64,000 bases of DNA from Alopecurus myosuroides (lineage: Eukaryota > Streptophyta > Magnoliopsida > Poales > Poaceae), in the NCBI GenBank assembly GCA_028641055.1, contig CM054057.1, forward strand, positions 328,506,482 through 328,570,481, given 5' to 3'. Every line of letters starts with the position of its first letter. Positions within the stretch are counted from its first letter, which is position 1. The notes under the pieces are model-generated. The model made no database searches, had not been told where the DNA came from, and worked only from the letters and a program-made list of their open reading frames with translations. Made by a program: the position numbers and the translations under genes. Positions 45,990-58,400 of this stretch are shown here, in pieces.

Positions 45990-48900
45990 TGTAACATCCC
46001 AAGTATGAAAACATCCCTAGAATGTTTGCTTCGTGTTTAATTATTGTTTTGCATCATGGCATCTTAATCATTGCATTTGTTTTCCATTTGTTTGCATCTG
46101 TTTTCCTTTGTCTTACCAATTGAAATTCGAACCAATATTCAATTGCTTTGTTTCATACTTGCTCTGTTACAATTTTTCCAAATAAAAAGTTCAATTAAAA
46201 CATCCTTTTTGTTTCCATGAAAATGGAAAGCTCAAACTAGTGATTTATTCCTTTTAATAATTCACTTAATTAAATTTGCATTCAAATTCAAATCACATTT
46301 TCCAAACAGCACCCAATTTGAAATCATGAAAATTACCCAAACAATTCTAATCTTTTTGTTCCATTTAAACCATATGTGCACCCTATTTAAAATTCTGTTT
46401 TCAATAATCACTTAAACTCAAATTCATTCAAATTTGAACCATTGTTGCAAACAGCAAGTTATTTTGAACTTTTTGAAATCAAAGTTTGGCAAGTTGTTGC
46501 TGTTAACTTAAATAACTAAAACAAATTTTTCCCCTAATTTTCTAACCCCAAATCTAGCCCTTTTTCTTCCTAATTCCTTGCAGCAAAAAAAAAACAGAGG
46601 AAAAAGAAAATAAAAAGCAAAAAAAACGCAGGAGAGGGGGAGAGGCAGGCCCAGCCCAACTCTCCCTCAGCCCGCTACCCCTTTTCTTCCCCAACCTCCG
46701 TACGCTGTCGTCAGCCATGGTGACAGCGACCTGCTGCTCCACCCCACCCTCCCTCCTTTATCTACTCCCCCAACCCTTGGAGAAAACCCTAACCCTAGCC
46801 GCCTCCGCCTCCCTCCTCTCTTCCCTCTCCGCCGCCATCGAGGGGGAGGACCACGCCGCCCCTTTTTCTGCTGCCTCCGGCCGCCGCTCGCCGGAGCACG
46901 GCGCCGTCGCCTCCGTCATCCCCCGGCCGTGCCGCGGCCACCCCTGCGACGAGGGTGAGATCCCCTTTCCATTCCCCTAACCCCCCTCTCGTTTCCCTGC
47001 TGTATGTGCATCAATTCCTTCCGGCCATGGTCGAGTTTGCTGCTCCGTTTCGTTGACAGGAAGAACACCTGTACGTGTTCGTTGCAGTTCAGTTAACGCA
47101 GTTTGTGAGGTTCAAAACCAAACCCGAACCCTATGCAACCAAACAGACGCAGCAGCCCATCTGGCTGTGTCCGCTGTGCGCGCAGCAGCAGCTCGCGAGT
47201 TCGAGTCCCAGCACCCCCCGTTTATTTTGCTCCTTTTTTTTGATTTGTTTCAGTATACGATCCCTGAACCATATCCACCCACCTGCTCCTGTACTGTCAC
47301 GAACTCGAGCACAGCCCAACTGGCACAGCCCCTTGCGCGCAAGCCTCAGGTCCCGAGTTCGATCCCCCCCCCCAGGCAGAAAAGCAACGCCCTTTTTTCT
47401 GCTTTTTCTTTTTCTGCCCGAATTTCAGAAACTCAGATCTGAGGCATTAACTCTAAAATCAATATAAAATTGAATATTACTCCAATTTGAATGATTCAAA
47501 ATCCTGTGGATTCATAATCTTGAGCCCTTTCTGTTAATGTCAAGTTTGCAACATGTTTCTGTAACAATTTTTGCACTAAATAATTAATTACTGAAAATGC
47601 AATAAAAATTGGAAACTTTGGAATTTCATAACTTTAGTTCTGCTCATCCAATTTAAGCAAACTTGGTCTCTAAAAATTTGTATTAACAAACTCTACACAT
47701 TGGTATTTTATTTGGGCACAATTGAATTAATTTGAACATGTTTTCCTCTGTTTACTAAAAAGGGCAGAATAAGGCTATTTATGGAAAATTGCATAATAAA
47801 TTCAATAATAACCCAAAAATTATGTTTAATAGCTCAAAATGTTCAGTGAAACATTTGCTACATGTTTTCAACCTTTTCAATGCAATTTGTTTAATGTTTT
47901 TCCTAATTAAAAGTGGTGCAATAATTCAATGCTTTAATTAAACCCTTTTAAATTGCAAAATTCATAACTTGGGCAATTCAAATCCAATTCCAACATGTAA
48001 AATATGTTTTCCATCCCATTTTTCATGAAATTTGCAAATATCAACTTTGTTTTCTATTTTGAATAATTTAAATTGCTGAAAACAACTGTTTCTTATTTAA
48101 TGCAATTAAAATTGCCAAATTAATAACTTGCTCATTTTAAATCCAAATTCAACAAGTGAAACATGTATTCCACCTAAAATTTTGTGTATTTTCCAAATAT
48201 GAATTTTTTTATCTATTTTGAACAATTAAAATTGGTGAAAACAACAAATGCTTGTGTACCACCTTTAAGAAGCAAATTTTCATAACTTAATAAATAAAAT
48301 TCCAAACTTGGTAAACCTTATTTCTAATTGTTTCTATTGTTGTTATTTTTCTGTTTTCCTCATCCATGCATCATACTAATCCACTTTCACCTGTTGATTA
48401 GTTGTAAAACAATTATTCCAGCCTTAATTCATGGGCTTTCCATATGCAATCCAAATTGCATATGGGTCCATTTAAATTGTGTTACCATGTCAACTAGTTT
48501 ATTTTTGATGCATCAATTAAATTGTCATGCATCATCCCATGATTGTGCACTATGCCATGTTATTGATTGTTTATCTCCTTGTGTTGTTTGTTTGCTTCTT
48601 CTCGAATAGACGACGACGTTGAGACAGACGATCTTACGACACCCCTTCTGAGGATTTAGCTCAGTACCAGGCTGCTGAGCTTGCAGGCAAGTATTCACTC
48701 ACATGAACCATCGTGTTCCTTTCATCATTGGATACCGATACTTTCCGTTGTCTATTCTGCTAGCCCTATGAATCTTTGCTTCTGTTACGAACCTATCACA
48801 TGTTATCCTTTAACCCTGATATGGCCTCACCTCCACACCTATCACCCCGTTGCTTGTTGCCCGTGTCTTACTAGTATGCTTAGGGTTGTTTTTGCTCGAG

Positions 48901-50445
48901 TCTGTTGTCCGCTACTTTCTGTTACCATATGATCTTATGTTCTGGGGCTCGATGTTAAACAATCCACCTGTTAATGCTTGGGTAATAATAATTTGATGAT
49001 AAGGCACCGGCAGGAGGCCCGGCGTGGTTTTGAGGCCTGCTAGTGTCGACCCTAATTAGGAAAAGGGTCTTGTCTAATGATCCATGATGAGCGTGCTCAC
49101 CGCATCCTGGTGGTGGTATGGAACCCCCCTCGACTTTGATCTGATCCGCAGTTTGTCCGAAGAGCCACACTTAGTTCGGGTGTTCCATTTGGCTCATACG
49201 CATGAATGGGTCGCTCCCATGGTCACTGGTGATGATGATGACGCACACATATAGGGCGAGGCCTGTATTGCCGGGGTGTTGCGTCCTGCGGGAGTTTTGC
49301 ACACTTGCGCTGAGTATTCGGCTGCGTGGCTGGGACCTTATAGCTCCGTGGCTCCTAGGACAGACTGTAGTGATGGTTCGAGTCGTGTCAAGCCAACCTG
49401 ATTTTTAGTTGGTGGCTTGAGTGTGTACGGGTACTGGAGCACACCCTGCAGGGATGAATCTTCTCGAGAAGCCGTGTTGTCCGCGGTTATGTGACGACTT
49501 GGTGAAAGTACTGGCTAACAAGTACTCAGACAACTTACACCTAACTATAATAACTTGACTAGTAATAGGTTTATTGACACAATAACCTGAACCATCATTA
49601 ATCCAACTGTGTGAGTTATCCTCGGATTGCTTCTTTGGATAAGGGGCGAGATCCAGGATGGGTTTGTTTGGAGTTAGTTGCAGTTGGTTACGATACGCTA
49701 TCTCATCTTCTCTCTGTTAGCCGGAAGTTGTAGCAAGTCTCTGTAGTTGGTTAGAGCAGCCCGCTGCAGCATCTTTTATATCACCCCTTTCTTCCGTTGA
49801 ACCCAAAGCATCTGTGCTTGGTGTTGACGGGTTACACTTTGGTGAACTGTGAGTCTTGCTTGCCAGTACGTTTATGTACTGACCCCTTTGGGGCTGTGGT
49901 TTCCGCAGACTACGATTCCGAGGATCCCCATGGTGGCTACTACGTGGAGTACGATGAGGCTGTTGACGAGTAGATAGCGGACCCGGGCAGGATCCGAGAC
50001 TTCGTGGATGGGCTCCGTTTTCCTTTCATTGCCGGCCTCTTAGGCCTATTTGGTTTTGTCTGTACTCAGACCTATTGAATGCTTCCGCTGTGATGTAATG
50101 ATGTTATGTTGGGACATCTGTCCTCTGGATGATTGTATTTGCTACCTCTGCTCTAGTGAGAGCCATTTGCAACTTATTTCCATCTTTTGTGTCTTAGAGA
50201 TATGTTGTGCTATCATTCTGTTCAACGCCGTTGACGTACCATGTGTGTATGGTATGAAGTACGTCAATGGTAGTATCCTGATTTCTATGGGATGGTTTAC
50301 GTAGGCGATGAACAGATAGGGGTTGGTTGTCACACATACGTGTGTTGGCCTACTCGTAAGAGATGCGGGTGCCGGTAAGCCCCGTAATCCAATCCACTAC
50401 TGTTCAACAGAACTGCGAGTATCCTCTAGAAGTCCGGGTGCGACA
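45990..50445 (+). repeat. 5' LTR of element E (4456 bp)
   Basis: TGTAACATCCC to GGGTGCGACA. It has an AT-rich start, a GC-rich block (46660-47400), a long AT-rich middle with a degenerate repeat of about 158 bases (47960-48290) and a balanced end. Compared with the 3' LTR it has about 102 extra bases around 47225-47330 and a longer C-run near 47366-47375. It carries the exon-like blocks described separately. Confidence 0.93.
46717..49973 (+). pseudogene. Putative three-exon small gene inside the element E 5' LTR
   Basis: Block A (46717-46954, ATG in GCCATGG context) is open for 238 nt and ends at G|GTGAGA in phase 1. Block B (48610-48686, acceptor GAATAG, GC-type donor AG|GCAAGT) encodes an acidic start DDDVETDD and then, in a shifted frame, SEDLAQYQAAELA. 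Block C (49909-49973, acceptor TTCCGCAG) encodes DYDSEDPHGGYYVEYDEAVDE and a stop, and needs phase 1 at its start. The phases agree if block B has lost one base near its CACCCCTT. The 3' LTR has the same blocks and the same shift. The product would be about 125 residues with an acidic C-terminus. No domain is known to me. The model is inference from splice motifs and phase. Confidence 0.45.
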
Positions 50446-50447
50446 AA

Positions 50448-50460
50448 TGGTATCAGAGCA
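50448..50460 (+). promoter_or_regulatory. Primer-binding site of element E (initiator tRNA-Met)
   Basis: TGGTATCAGAGCA starts two bases after the 5' LTR ends and matches the 3' end of plant initiator tRNA-Met. Confidence 0.95.
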
Positions 50461-51055
50461 TGTCTGCCTGTAGGATCCCTTTAACTGGTCGCAGTTGAGT
50501 CTAGAAACTATTTTGTAGCTATATAGGAAAAATGAAACGTGAGAGTAGGAATTCTGCCATTTTATTTCTTTCCCCACCCACCCTCCCTTTTTCTGGTAAG
50601 GAAATGCAATGTTTTTTTCTCTTTCTCATCTAAACTTTCAAGTTAGGTTTTCACGAATCCTGGTTTCTCTAGGATGGTTATATCTACTAGACCATAGGAA
50701 TGGAGGTGGTTGTGACATGATTTATCATGTTGCCTACTCACGATTGAGAACGGTGGCAAATAAGCCCCGGAAGCAGATCCTCTATTCCTTAAGCAGTAGA
50801 TATTGATCCTTTAGAAGCCCGGATAGGTTTTTCTCCGTAGTACCTCAGGTGTTTGTGGTCTCCTGTTTCCCAGTGGTTGCTTCGATATCGTCCTTCACAA
50901 ATCTTCTCTTCCGTTGTAACAACTTATCTGTCGATCCGTTGTTAACCTCCATCCTTGTTCTATGCTGTCGACTTACCGTCTGAAGTAATCCTTTTAAGCA
51001 CTTATATTGGATTTTATTATCCGGTTAGTGTGTTAATCTTGGTATCCTCTTCAGG
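50461..51055 (+). other. Untranslated leader of element E
   Basis: Between the primer-binding site and the gag start codon. No open frame of note; it would hold packaging signals, but none can be recognised by eye. Confidence 0.6.
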
Positions 51056-54000
51056 ATGGAAAGTGGTGACGAAGAACCCACACTGCCACCCGAGATGGGG
51101 AAAGTGCTGTCTCAGATGACACAAGTTATAAAGCAGATGCAGCAGAACCAAGACCTTGGGAGTAATGGCAACGCCCGTGTGTCTATTCGGGAGTTCCTTG
51201 AGCTCAATCCGCGCACGTTTGATAACTCCTCCGAGCCATTGGATGCTGATGACTGGCTCCGTGAAATGAACCGTACTCTTATGGTAGCTCATGTGGCTGA
51301 CAAGGACCGTGTTCCTTACGTGACCTACCTTCTCCGTGGACAATCCATGTCTTGGTGGGAGAACTTCCAAGAAATGAGAGGTCCTAGTGTGGCAATCACA
51401 TGGGAGGATTTCAAGCAAGCCTTCGTGCGCCATCACATTCCCGATGGGCTCATGGAGAGAATGCGTGAGGAATTCTATTCTTTCACACAAGGCAATTTGG
51501 ACGTTCTAGAATACCAGAGAGAGTTCAATCGTCTGGCTCGCTACGCCGGAGATGAAGTCTCCACGGAAGCGAGAAAGATGGCAAAGTTCCGCAGGGGTCT
51601 CAACCCGGAACTCAAGTATGCTCTCACCAACGTCAAGGCCAAGAATTTTGAGGACCTTATCAACATTGCTCTAAATGAAGAGCATGGGCGCAAGTTGGTT
51701 GAGGAATCTCGTAAGCACTCTCGTGAACAGGTTAATCTCTCAAAAGCTATCATGCCTCCACAAAAACGAAGAGTTTGGGTTCCATATACCACTCCAACAC
51801 CGCCCATCTGCTTGCCAAGCCCGGCAGGATTTCTTGCCCTCCCTCCCACCCCAGTGGTATCTTTAGGAGGTGCTCCATCTCAGCCAAGTCCAACAGCTCC
51901 TCGTTCTGCTAGTACATGCTTCAAGTGCGGTCTACCAGGACACTACTCCTACAAGTGCCCGCAGAACAAGCTACCATCACTACCTATCCCTAAGGTCAAT
52001 CATGTGATGGTACACACTTCCTCGCCTAGGCCCCGCAACAGGAACAAATCTGTCTTGAGAACTGTGAGGGTGAACCATGTCAAGGCCCAGGGAGCAGAAG
52101 AATCTCCAGAGGTTGTAATGGGCAAACTTCTTGTGAACTCGTTTCGTGCTAAAGTCTTGTTCGATTCTAGTGCTTCACACTCTTTCATCTCTCAATGCTT
52201 TGCAAACACCAGTAAAATCAACTTCGAACAGTTGTCTATCCCTCTCCTAGTGAAATCACCGGGATCTAGCTGGAAAAGCAATAAAGTTAGCCAGAACATC
52301 GAGATCACAATTGGAAACCTTCCATTCCAGGCATCTCTGATAGCTCTCCACTCTTCAGATATTGATGTCATTCTTGGGATGGATTGGCTGGTAGCCAACA
52401 AAGCAGTCATTGATTGTCCTGCTAAGTCTGTCAAAATCACACACCCTTCTGGCCAGATAGTCTACTTCCATGCTGAAAATCCAGTTGTCCAACTCTACAC
52501 TCTCAATGCAAATCCTCTACCATCTATTGAAACTATTCCGGTGGTTTGTGAATTCCCCGATGTCTTCCCAGAAGAATTGCCAGGAATGCCTCCTGACAGA
52601 GCTGTTGAGTTCGTCATCGAACTTGAACCAGGTACTGCTCCAATCTCTAAGCATCCATACAAGATAGCTCCTCCTGAACTGAAGCTGTTAAAGGAGCAAA
52701 TCGATATGTACATGGAAAAAGGTTACATTCAACCTAGTTCCTCGGCTTGGGGTTGCCCAACTCTGTTCGTTGCGAAGAAGGATCAAACAAAGAGACTCGT
52801 TGTTGACTATCGTCCTCTTAACGAGAAAACCATCAAAAACAAATATCCAATTCCTCGTATCGATGATCTTTTTGATCAACTTGCTGGAGCCTCAATATTC
52901 TCCAAGTTGGACTTGAGGATGGGTTACCATCAAATAAAGATCAGAAAGGAAGATATTCCAAAGACAGCCTTCACCACTCGCTACGGTCTATATGAATACA
53001 CCGTCATGTCCTTTGGTCTCACCAATGCACCGGCAACCTTCTCTCGACTCATGAATTCTGTCTTCCATGAATACATCGACAAGTTCGTTGTGGTATATCT
53101 TGATGAAATTCTTGTCTACTCAAAATCCGAGGAAGAGCATGGAGAACATCTTCGTCTCACTCTCATGAAACTTCGCGAGCATCGTCTATATGCCAAGTTC
53201 TCCAAATGTGAGTTCTGGATTTCAGAAGTTGCTTATCTTGGTCATGTCATCTCTGCCAAGGGCATAGCCATTGATCCAGAAAAGGTTAAGGCAATTGTTG
53301 ATTGGAAACCTCCTAAGACGGTGAAGCAAGTCAGAAGTTTTCTTGGTTTGGCTAGCTATTGCCGTCGTTTCGTCCAAAACTTCTCCAAGATTTCCAAACC
53401 TCTCACTGATCTCACAAAGAAGGACAAGAAGTTCGTTTGGTCTCCACAATGTGATGAAAGTTTCAATCTCCTGAAGACTAAACTCACTTCTACACCAGTT
53501 CTGGTTGGCCCAGATACTACCAAACCTTTCCAGATATTCTGTGATGCTTCTCTCCAAGGTCTAGGTGCAGTTCTTATGCAAGAACGTCAAGTTGTGGCTT
53601 ATGCTTCACGTCAGTTGAATGCACATGAGCTCAATTATCCCACACATGACCTTGAACTTGCAGCAGTTGTGTTTGCCCTCAAGAAATGGAGGCAATACTT
53701 GTTGGGTAATCGCACTGAAATCTTTTCCGATCATAAGAGTCTGAAATACATTTTCACTCAACCAGATCTAAACCTCAGGCAAAGGAGATGGATTGAAAAG
53801 ATCAAAGACTTCGATCTTACCATTTCTTACACTCCAGGCAAGGCTAATGTTATGGCCGATGCTCTCAGTCGCAAGTCGTATTGCAATAATCTCATGATCA
53901 TGGAAAGCCAACCTCCTCTTCATGAAGAATTCCAGAAGCTGAACCTTGGTCTTGTTCCTCAAGGTTATCTTGCAAACTTGACAGCTAGTCCAACTCTCGA

Positions 54001-55432
54001 GGACAAGATTCGTTCTGAACAACTTCGTGATGCTGAGATCAAGAAGATCGCAAATAACATCAAAGCAGGCAATGTGAAGTATGAGTGCTTCTCAATTGAT
54101 GACAAGGGAACTGTGTTCTTCGAAGGACGCATTGCAGTTCCTCAAATTCAAAGTCTCAAAGATGTTATTCTCAAGGAGGCTCATGAAACTCCTCTTTCCA
54201 TACACCCTGGAAGTACAAAGATGTACCAGGATCTCAAGACACTGTATTGGTGGTCTGGCATGAAACGTGAAATTGCTCAATACGTTTCTGAATGCGACGT
54301 TTGTCAACGTGTTAAAGCAGTTCATCAGAAAACAGCCGGTCTTCTCCAACCGCTAAAAATTCCTGAGTGGAAGTGGGACATGATTGAAATGGACTTCGTC
54401 ACTGGTTTTCCAAAGTCCAAGAAGGGCAACGATGCAATCTTCGTTGTTATTGATCGTCTCACTAAAGTAGCTCACTTCTTTGCTGTCAAAGAAACAATCT
54501 CAGCTAGCCAGTTAGCAGAGCTCTACACAGCAAAGATTGTTCCTCTTCATGGTGTTCCATTGGAAATAAGCTCAGACCGTGGAAGTATATTCACTTCTCA
54601 TTTCTGGAAGAGTTTTCAAGAAGCATTGGACACCAAACTTCTGTTCAGCACAGCTTATCACCCTCAGTCTCAAGGGCAAGTCGAAAGAGTCAATCAGATT
54701 CTCGAAGATATGCTCAGAGCATGTGGTCTATCCTTTGGCATGAAATGGGAGGAATGCCTTCCATATGCTGAATTCTCCTACAACAACAGCTTCCAGGCAA
54801 GCCTAGGCATGGCACCGTTTGAGGCACTCTATGGCCGCAGATGCAGGAGTCCAATCAATTGGTCTGGAGCTGGTGAACGTTCACTCTTAGGCCCTGACAT
54901 TGTTAAGGAAGCCGAAGATAAAGTTCACATCATTCGTGACAATCTCAAGATTGCTCAGTCTCGTCAGAAAAGCTACTATGACAGCAAGCACAGGGATATG
55001 ATCTATGCACCTGGTGACAAAGCATATCTCCGTGTAACTCCCCTCAGAGGCACTCATCGTTTTGGTGTGAAAGGAAAACTTGCACCAAGATACATTGGTC
55101 CTTTCAACATTCTCTCAAGGCGTGCGGAAAATGCCTATCGTCTTGAACTTCCAGAAAAACTATCCAAGGTGCACGATGTGTTTCACGTATCACAGCTCAA
55201 GAGGTGTTTCAAAGATCCAGATCGTGCAGTTGATCATGATTCCATTGAACTGCAAGAAGATCTCTCTTATGAGGAGCACCCTGTTCGAATTCTCGATGAG
55301 ACCGAGCGTAAGACTCGCAACAAGAGCACCAAGTTCTTGAAAGTGCAGTGGTCGCATCATTCCGATAAAGAGGCAACATGGGAGACCGAAGAGGATCTTC
55401 GCAAGAAGTATCCGGACCTTTTCTCTTCTTAG
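51056..55432 (+). CDS. Gag-Pol polyprotein of element E, intact frame with altered catalytic motifs
   Basis: One 1458-codon frame. Domains in order: gag capsid (about residues 60-210, with the [12 protein letters not shown] block), CCHC zinc knuckle (C288, C291, H296, C301), protease (about 360-460), reverse transcriptase (about 560-720), RNase H (about 790-920, catalytic residues in FCDAS, THDLEL, SDHKSL and MADALSR present), integrase with an HHCC finger (first His 1043), catalytic D1113, D1174 and E1210 (spacing D-60-D-35-E), and a chromodomain at about 1405-1455. The frame starts at the first ATG after the leader. Two motifs are abnormal: protease D370-S-S instead of D-S-G, and reverse transcriptase Y-L-D683-E684 instead of Y-L-D-D. 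Both positions are normally essential. A frame this long yet catalytically impaired suggests the copy was mobilised with proteins made by another copy, or that the changes arose after insertion. Confidence 0.95.
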   Translation: MESGDEEPTLPPEMGKVLSQMTQVIKQMQQNQDLGSNGNARVSIREFLELNPRTFDNSSEPLDADDWLREMNRTLMVAHVADKDRVPYVTYLLRGQSMSWWENFQEMRGPSVAITWEDFKQAFVRHHIPDGLMERMREEFYSFTQGNLDVLEYQREFNRLARYAGDEVSTEARKMAKFRRGLNPELKYALTNVKAKNFEDLINIALNEEHGRKLVEESRKHSREQVNLSKAIMPPQKRRVWVPYTTPTPPICLPSPAGFLALPPTPVVSLGGAPSQPSPTAPRSASTCFKCGLPGHYSYKCPQNKLPSLPIPKVNHVMVHTSSPRPRNRNKSVLRTVRVNHVKAQGAEESPEVVMGKLLVNSFRAKVLFDSSASHSFISQCFANTSKINFEQLSIPLLVKSPGSSWKSNKVSQNIEITIGNLPFQASLIALHSSDIDVILGMDWLVANKAVIDCPAKSVKITHPSGQIVYFHAENPVVQLYTLNANPLPSIETIPVVCEFPDVFPEELPGMPPDRAVEFVIELEPGTAPISKHPYKIAPPELKLLKEQIDMYMEKGYIQPSSSAWGCPTLFVAKKDQTKRLVVDYRPLNEKTIKNKYPIPRIDDLFDQLAGASIFSKLDLRMGYHQIKIRKEDIPKTAFTTRYGLYEYTVMSFGLTNAPATFSRLMNSVFHEYIDKFVVVYLDEILVYSKSEEEHGEHLRLTLMKLREHRLYAKFSKCEFWISEVAYLGHVISAKGIAIDPEKVKAIVDWKPPKTVKQVRSFLGLASYCRRFVQNFSKISKPLTDLTKKDKKFVWSPQCDESFNLLKTKLTSTPVLVGPDTTKPFQIFCDASLQGLGAVLMQERQVVAYASRQLNAHELNYPTHDLELAAVVFALKKWRQYLLGNRTEIFSDHKSLKYIFTQPDLNLRQRRWIEKIKDFDLTISYTPGKANVMADALSRKSYCNNLMIMESQPPLHEEFQKLNLGLVPQGYLANLTASPTLEDKIRSEQLRDAEIKKIANNIKAGNVKYECFSIDDKGTVFFEGRIAVPQIQSLKDVILKEAHETPLSIHPGSTKMYQDLKTLYWWSGMKREIAQYVSECDVCQRVKAVHQKTAGLLQPLKIPEWKWDMIEMDFVTGFPKSKKGNDAIFVVIDRLTKVAHFFAVKETISASQLAELYTAKIVPLHGVPLEISSDRGSIFTSHFWKSFQEALDTKLLFSTAYHPQSQGQVERVNQILEDMLRACGLSFGMKWEECLPYAEFSYNNSFQASLGMAPFEALYGRRCRSPINWSGAGERSLLGPDIVKEAEDKVHIIRDNLKIAQSRQKSYYDSKHRDMIYAPGDKAYLRVTPLRGTHRFGVKGKLAPRYIGPFNILSRRAENAYRLELPEKLSKVHDVFHVSQLKRCFKDPDRAVDHDSIELQEDLSYEEHPVRILDETERKTRNKSTKFLKVQWSHHSDKEATWETEEDLRKKYPDLFSS

Positions 55433-55458
55433 TAAGGAATCTCGGGGCGCGATTCCAT

Positions 55459-55473
55459 CAAGGGGGGGCGTTT
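55459..55473 (+). promoter_or_regulatory. Polypurine tract of element E
   Basis: CAAGGGGGGGCGTTT ends directly at the 3' LTR start TGTAACATCCC (55474). The gag-pol stop is 27 bases upstream. Confidence 0.85.
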
Positions 55474-58400
55474 TGTAACATCCCAAGTATGAAACATCCC
55501 TAGAATGTTTGCTTCGTGTTTAATTATTGTTTTGCATCATGGCATCTTAATCATTGCATTTGTTTTCCATTTGTTTGCATCTGTTCTCCTTTGTCTTACC
55601 AATTGAAATTCAAACCAATATTCAATTGCTTTGTTTCATACTTGCTCTGTTACAATTTTTCCAAATAAAAAGTTCAATTAAAACATCCTTTTTGTTTCCA
55701 TGAAAATGGAAAGCTCAAACGAGTGATTTATTCCTTTTAATAATTCACTTAATTAAATTTGCATTCAAATTCAAATCACATTTTCCAAACAGCACCCAAT
55801 TTGAAATCATGAAAATTACCCAAATAATTCTAATCTTTTTGTTCCATTTAAACCATATGTGCACCCTATTTAAAATTCTGTTTTCAATAATCACTTAAAC
55901 TCAAATTCATTCAAATTTGAACCATTGTTGCAAATAGCAAGTTATTTTGAACTTTTTGAAATCAAAGTTTGGCAAGTTGTTGCTGTTAACTTAAATAACT
56001 AAAAGAAATTTTTTCCCTAATTTTCTAACCCCAAATCTAGCCCTTTTTCTTCCTAATTCCTTGCAGCAAAAAAAACAGAGGAAAAAGAAAATAAAAAGCA
56101 AAAAAAAAACGCAGGAGAGGGGGAGAGGCAGGCCCAACCCAACTCTCCCTCAGCCCGCTACCCCTTTTCTTCCCCAACCTCCGTACGCTATCGTCAGCCA
56201 TGGTGATAGCGACCTGCTTCTCCACCCCACCCTCCCTCCTTTATCTACTCCCCCAACCCTTGGAGAAAACCCTAACCCTAGCCGCCTCCGCCTCCCTCCT
56301 CTCTCCCCTCTCCGCCGCCATCGAGGGGGAGGACCACGCCGCCCCTTTTTCTGCTGCCTCCAGCCGCCGCTCGCCGGAGCACGGCGCCGTCGCCTCCGTC
56401 ATCCCCCGGCCGTGCCGCGGCCACCCCTGCGACGAGGGTGAGATCCCCTTTCCATTCCCCTAACCCCCCTCTCGTTTCCCTGCTGTATGTGCATCAATTC
56501 CTTCCGGCCATGGTCGAGTTTGCTGCTCCGTTTCGTTGACAGGAAGAACACCTGTACGTGTTCGTTGCAGTTCAGTTAACGCAGTTTGTGAGGTTCAAAA
56601 CCAAACCCGAACCCTATGCAACCAAACAGACGCAGCAGCCCATCTGGCTGTGTCCGCTGCGCGCGCAGCAGCAGCTCGCGAGTTCGAGTCCCAGCACCCC
56701 CCGTTTATTCTTCTCCGCGCGCAAGCCTCAGGTCCCGAGTTCGATCCCCCCCAGGCAGAAAAGCAACACCCTTTTTTTTCTGCTTTTTCTTTTTCTGCCC
56801 GAATTTCAGAAACTCAGATCTGAGGCATTAACTCTAAAATCAATATAAAATTGAATATTACTCCAATTTGAATGATTCAAAATACTGTGGATTCATAATC
56901 TTGAGCCCTTTCTGTTAATGTCAAGTTTGCAACATGTTTCTGTAACAATTTTTGCACTAAATAATTAATTACTGAAAATGCAATAAAAATTGGAAACTTT
57001 GGAATTTCATAACTTTAGTTCTGCTCATCCAATTTAAGCAAACTTGGTCTCTAAAAATTTGGCTTAACAAACTCTACACATTGGTATTTTATTTGGGTAC
57101 AATTGAATTAATTTTGAACATGTTTTCCTCTGTTTACTAAAAAGGGCAGAATAAGGCTATTTATGGAAAATTGCATAATAAATTCAATAATAACCCAAAA
57201 ATTATGTTTAATAGCTCAAAATGTTCAGTGAAACATTTGCTACATGTTTTCAACCTTTTCAATGCAATTTGTTTAATGTTTTTCCTAATTAAAAGTGGTG
57301 CAATAATTCAATGCTTTAATTAAACCCTTTTAAATTGCAAAATTCATAACTTGGGCAATTCAAATCCAATTCCAACATGTAAAATATGTTTTCCATCCCA
57401 TTTTTCATGAACTTTGCAAATATCAACTTTGTTTTCTATTTTGAATAATTTAAATTGCTGAAAACAACTGTTTCTTATTTAATGCAATTAAAATTGCCAA
57501 ATTAATAACTTGCTCATTTTAAATCCAAATTCAACAAGTGAAACATGTATTCCACCTAAAATTTTGTGTATTTTCCAAATATGAGTTTTGTTATCTATTT
57601 TGAACAATTAAAATTGGTGAAAACAACAAATGCTTGTGTACAACCTTTAAGAAGCAAATTTTCATAACTTAATAAATAAAATTCCAAACTTGGTAAACCT
57701 TATTTCTAATTGTTTCTATTGTTGTTATTTTTCTGTTTTCCTCATCCATGCATCATACTAATCCACTTTCACCTGTTGATTAGTTGTAAAACAATTATTC
57801 CAACCTTAATTCATGGGCTTTCCATATGCAATCCAAATTGCATATGGGTCCATTTAAATTGTGTTACCATGTCAACAAGTTTATTTTTGATGCATCAATT
57901 AAATTGTCATGCATCATCCCATGATTGTGCACTATGCCATGTTATTGATTGTTTGTCTCCTTGCGTTGTTTGTTTGCTTCTTCTCGAATAGACGACGACG
58001 TTGAGACAGACGATCTTACGACACCCCTTCTGAGGATTTAGCTCAGTACCAGGCTGCTGAGCTTGCAGGCAAGTATTCACTCACATGAACCATCGTGTTC
58101 CTTTCAACATTGGATACTGATACTTTCCGTTGTCTATTCTGCTAGCCCTATGAATCGTTGCTTCTGTTACGAACCTATCACATGTTATCCTTTAACCCTG
58201 ATATGGCCTCACCTCCACACCTATCACCCCGTTGCTTGTTGCCCGTGTCTTACTAGTATGCTTAGGGTTGTTTTTGCTCGAGTCTATTGTCCGCTACTTT
58301 ATGTTGCCATATGATCTTATGTTCTGGGGCTCGATGTGAAACAATACACCTGTTATAGCTTGGGTAATAATAATTTGATGATAAGGCACCGGCAGGAGGC

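Noticed and set aside
47140..47375. tRNA-like words such as GTTCGATCCCC and GTTCGAGTCCC in the element E LTR
   Set aside because: They resemble the T-arm only. No acceptor, D or anticodon arms can be built around them.
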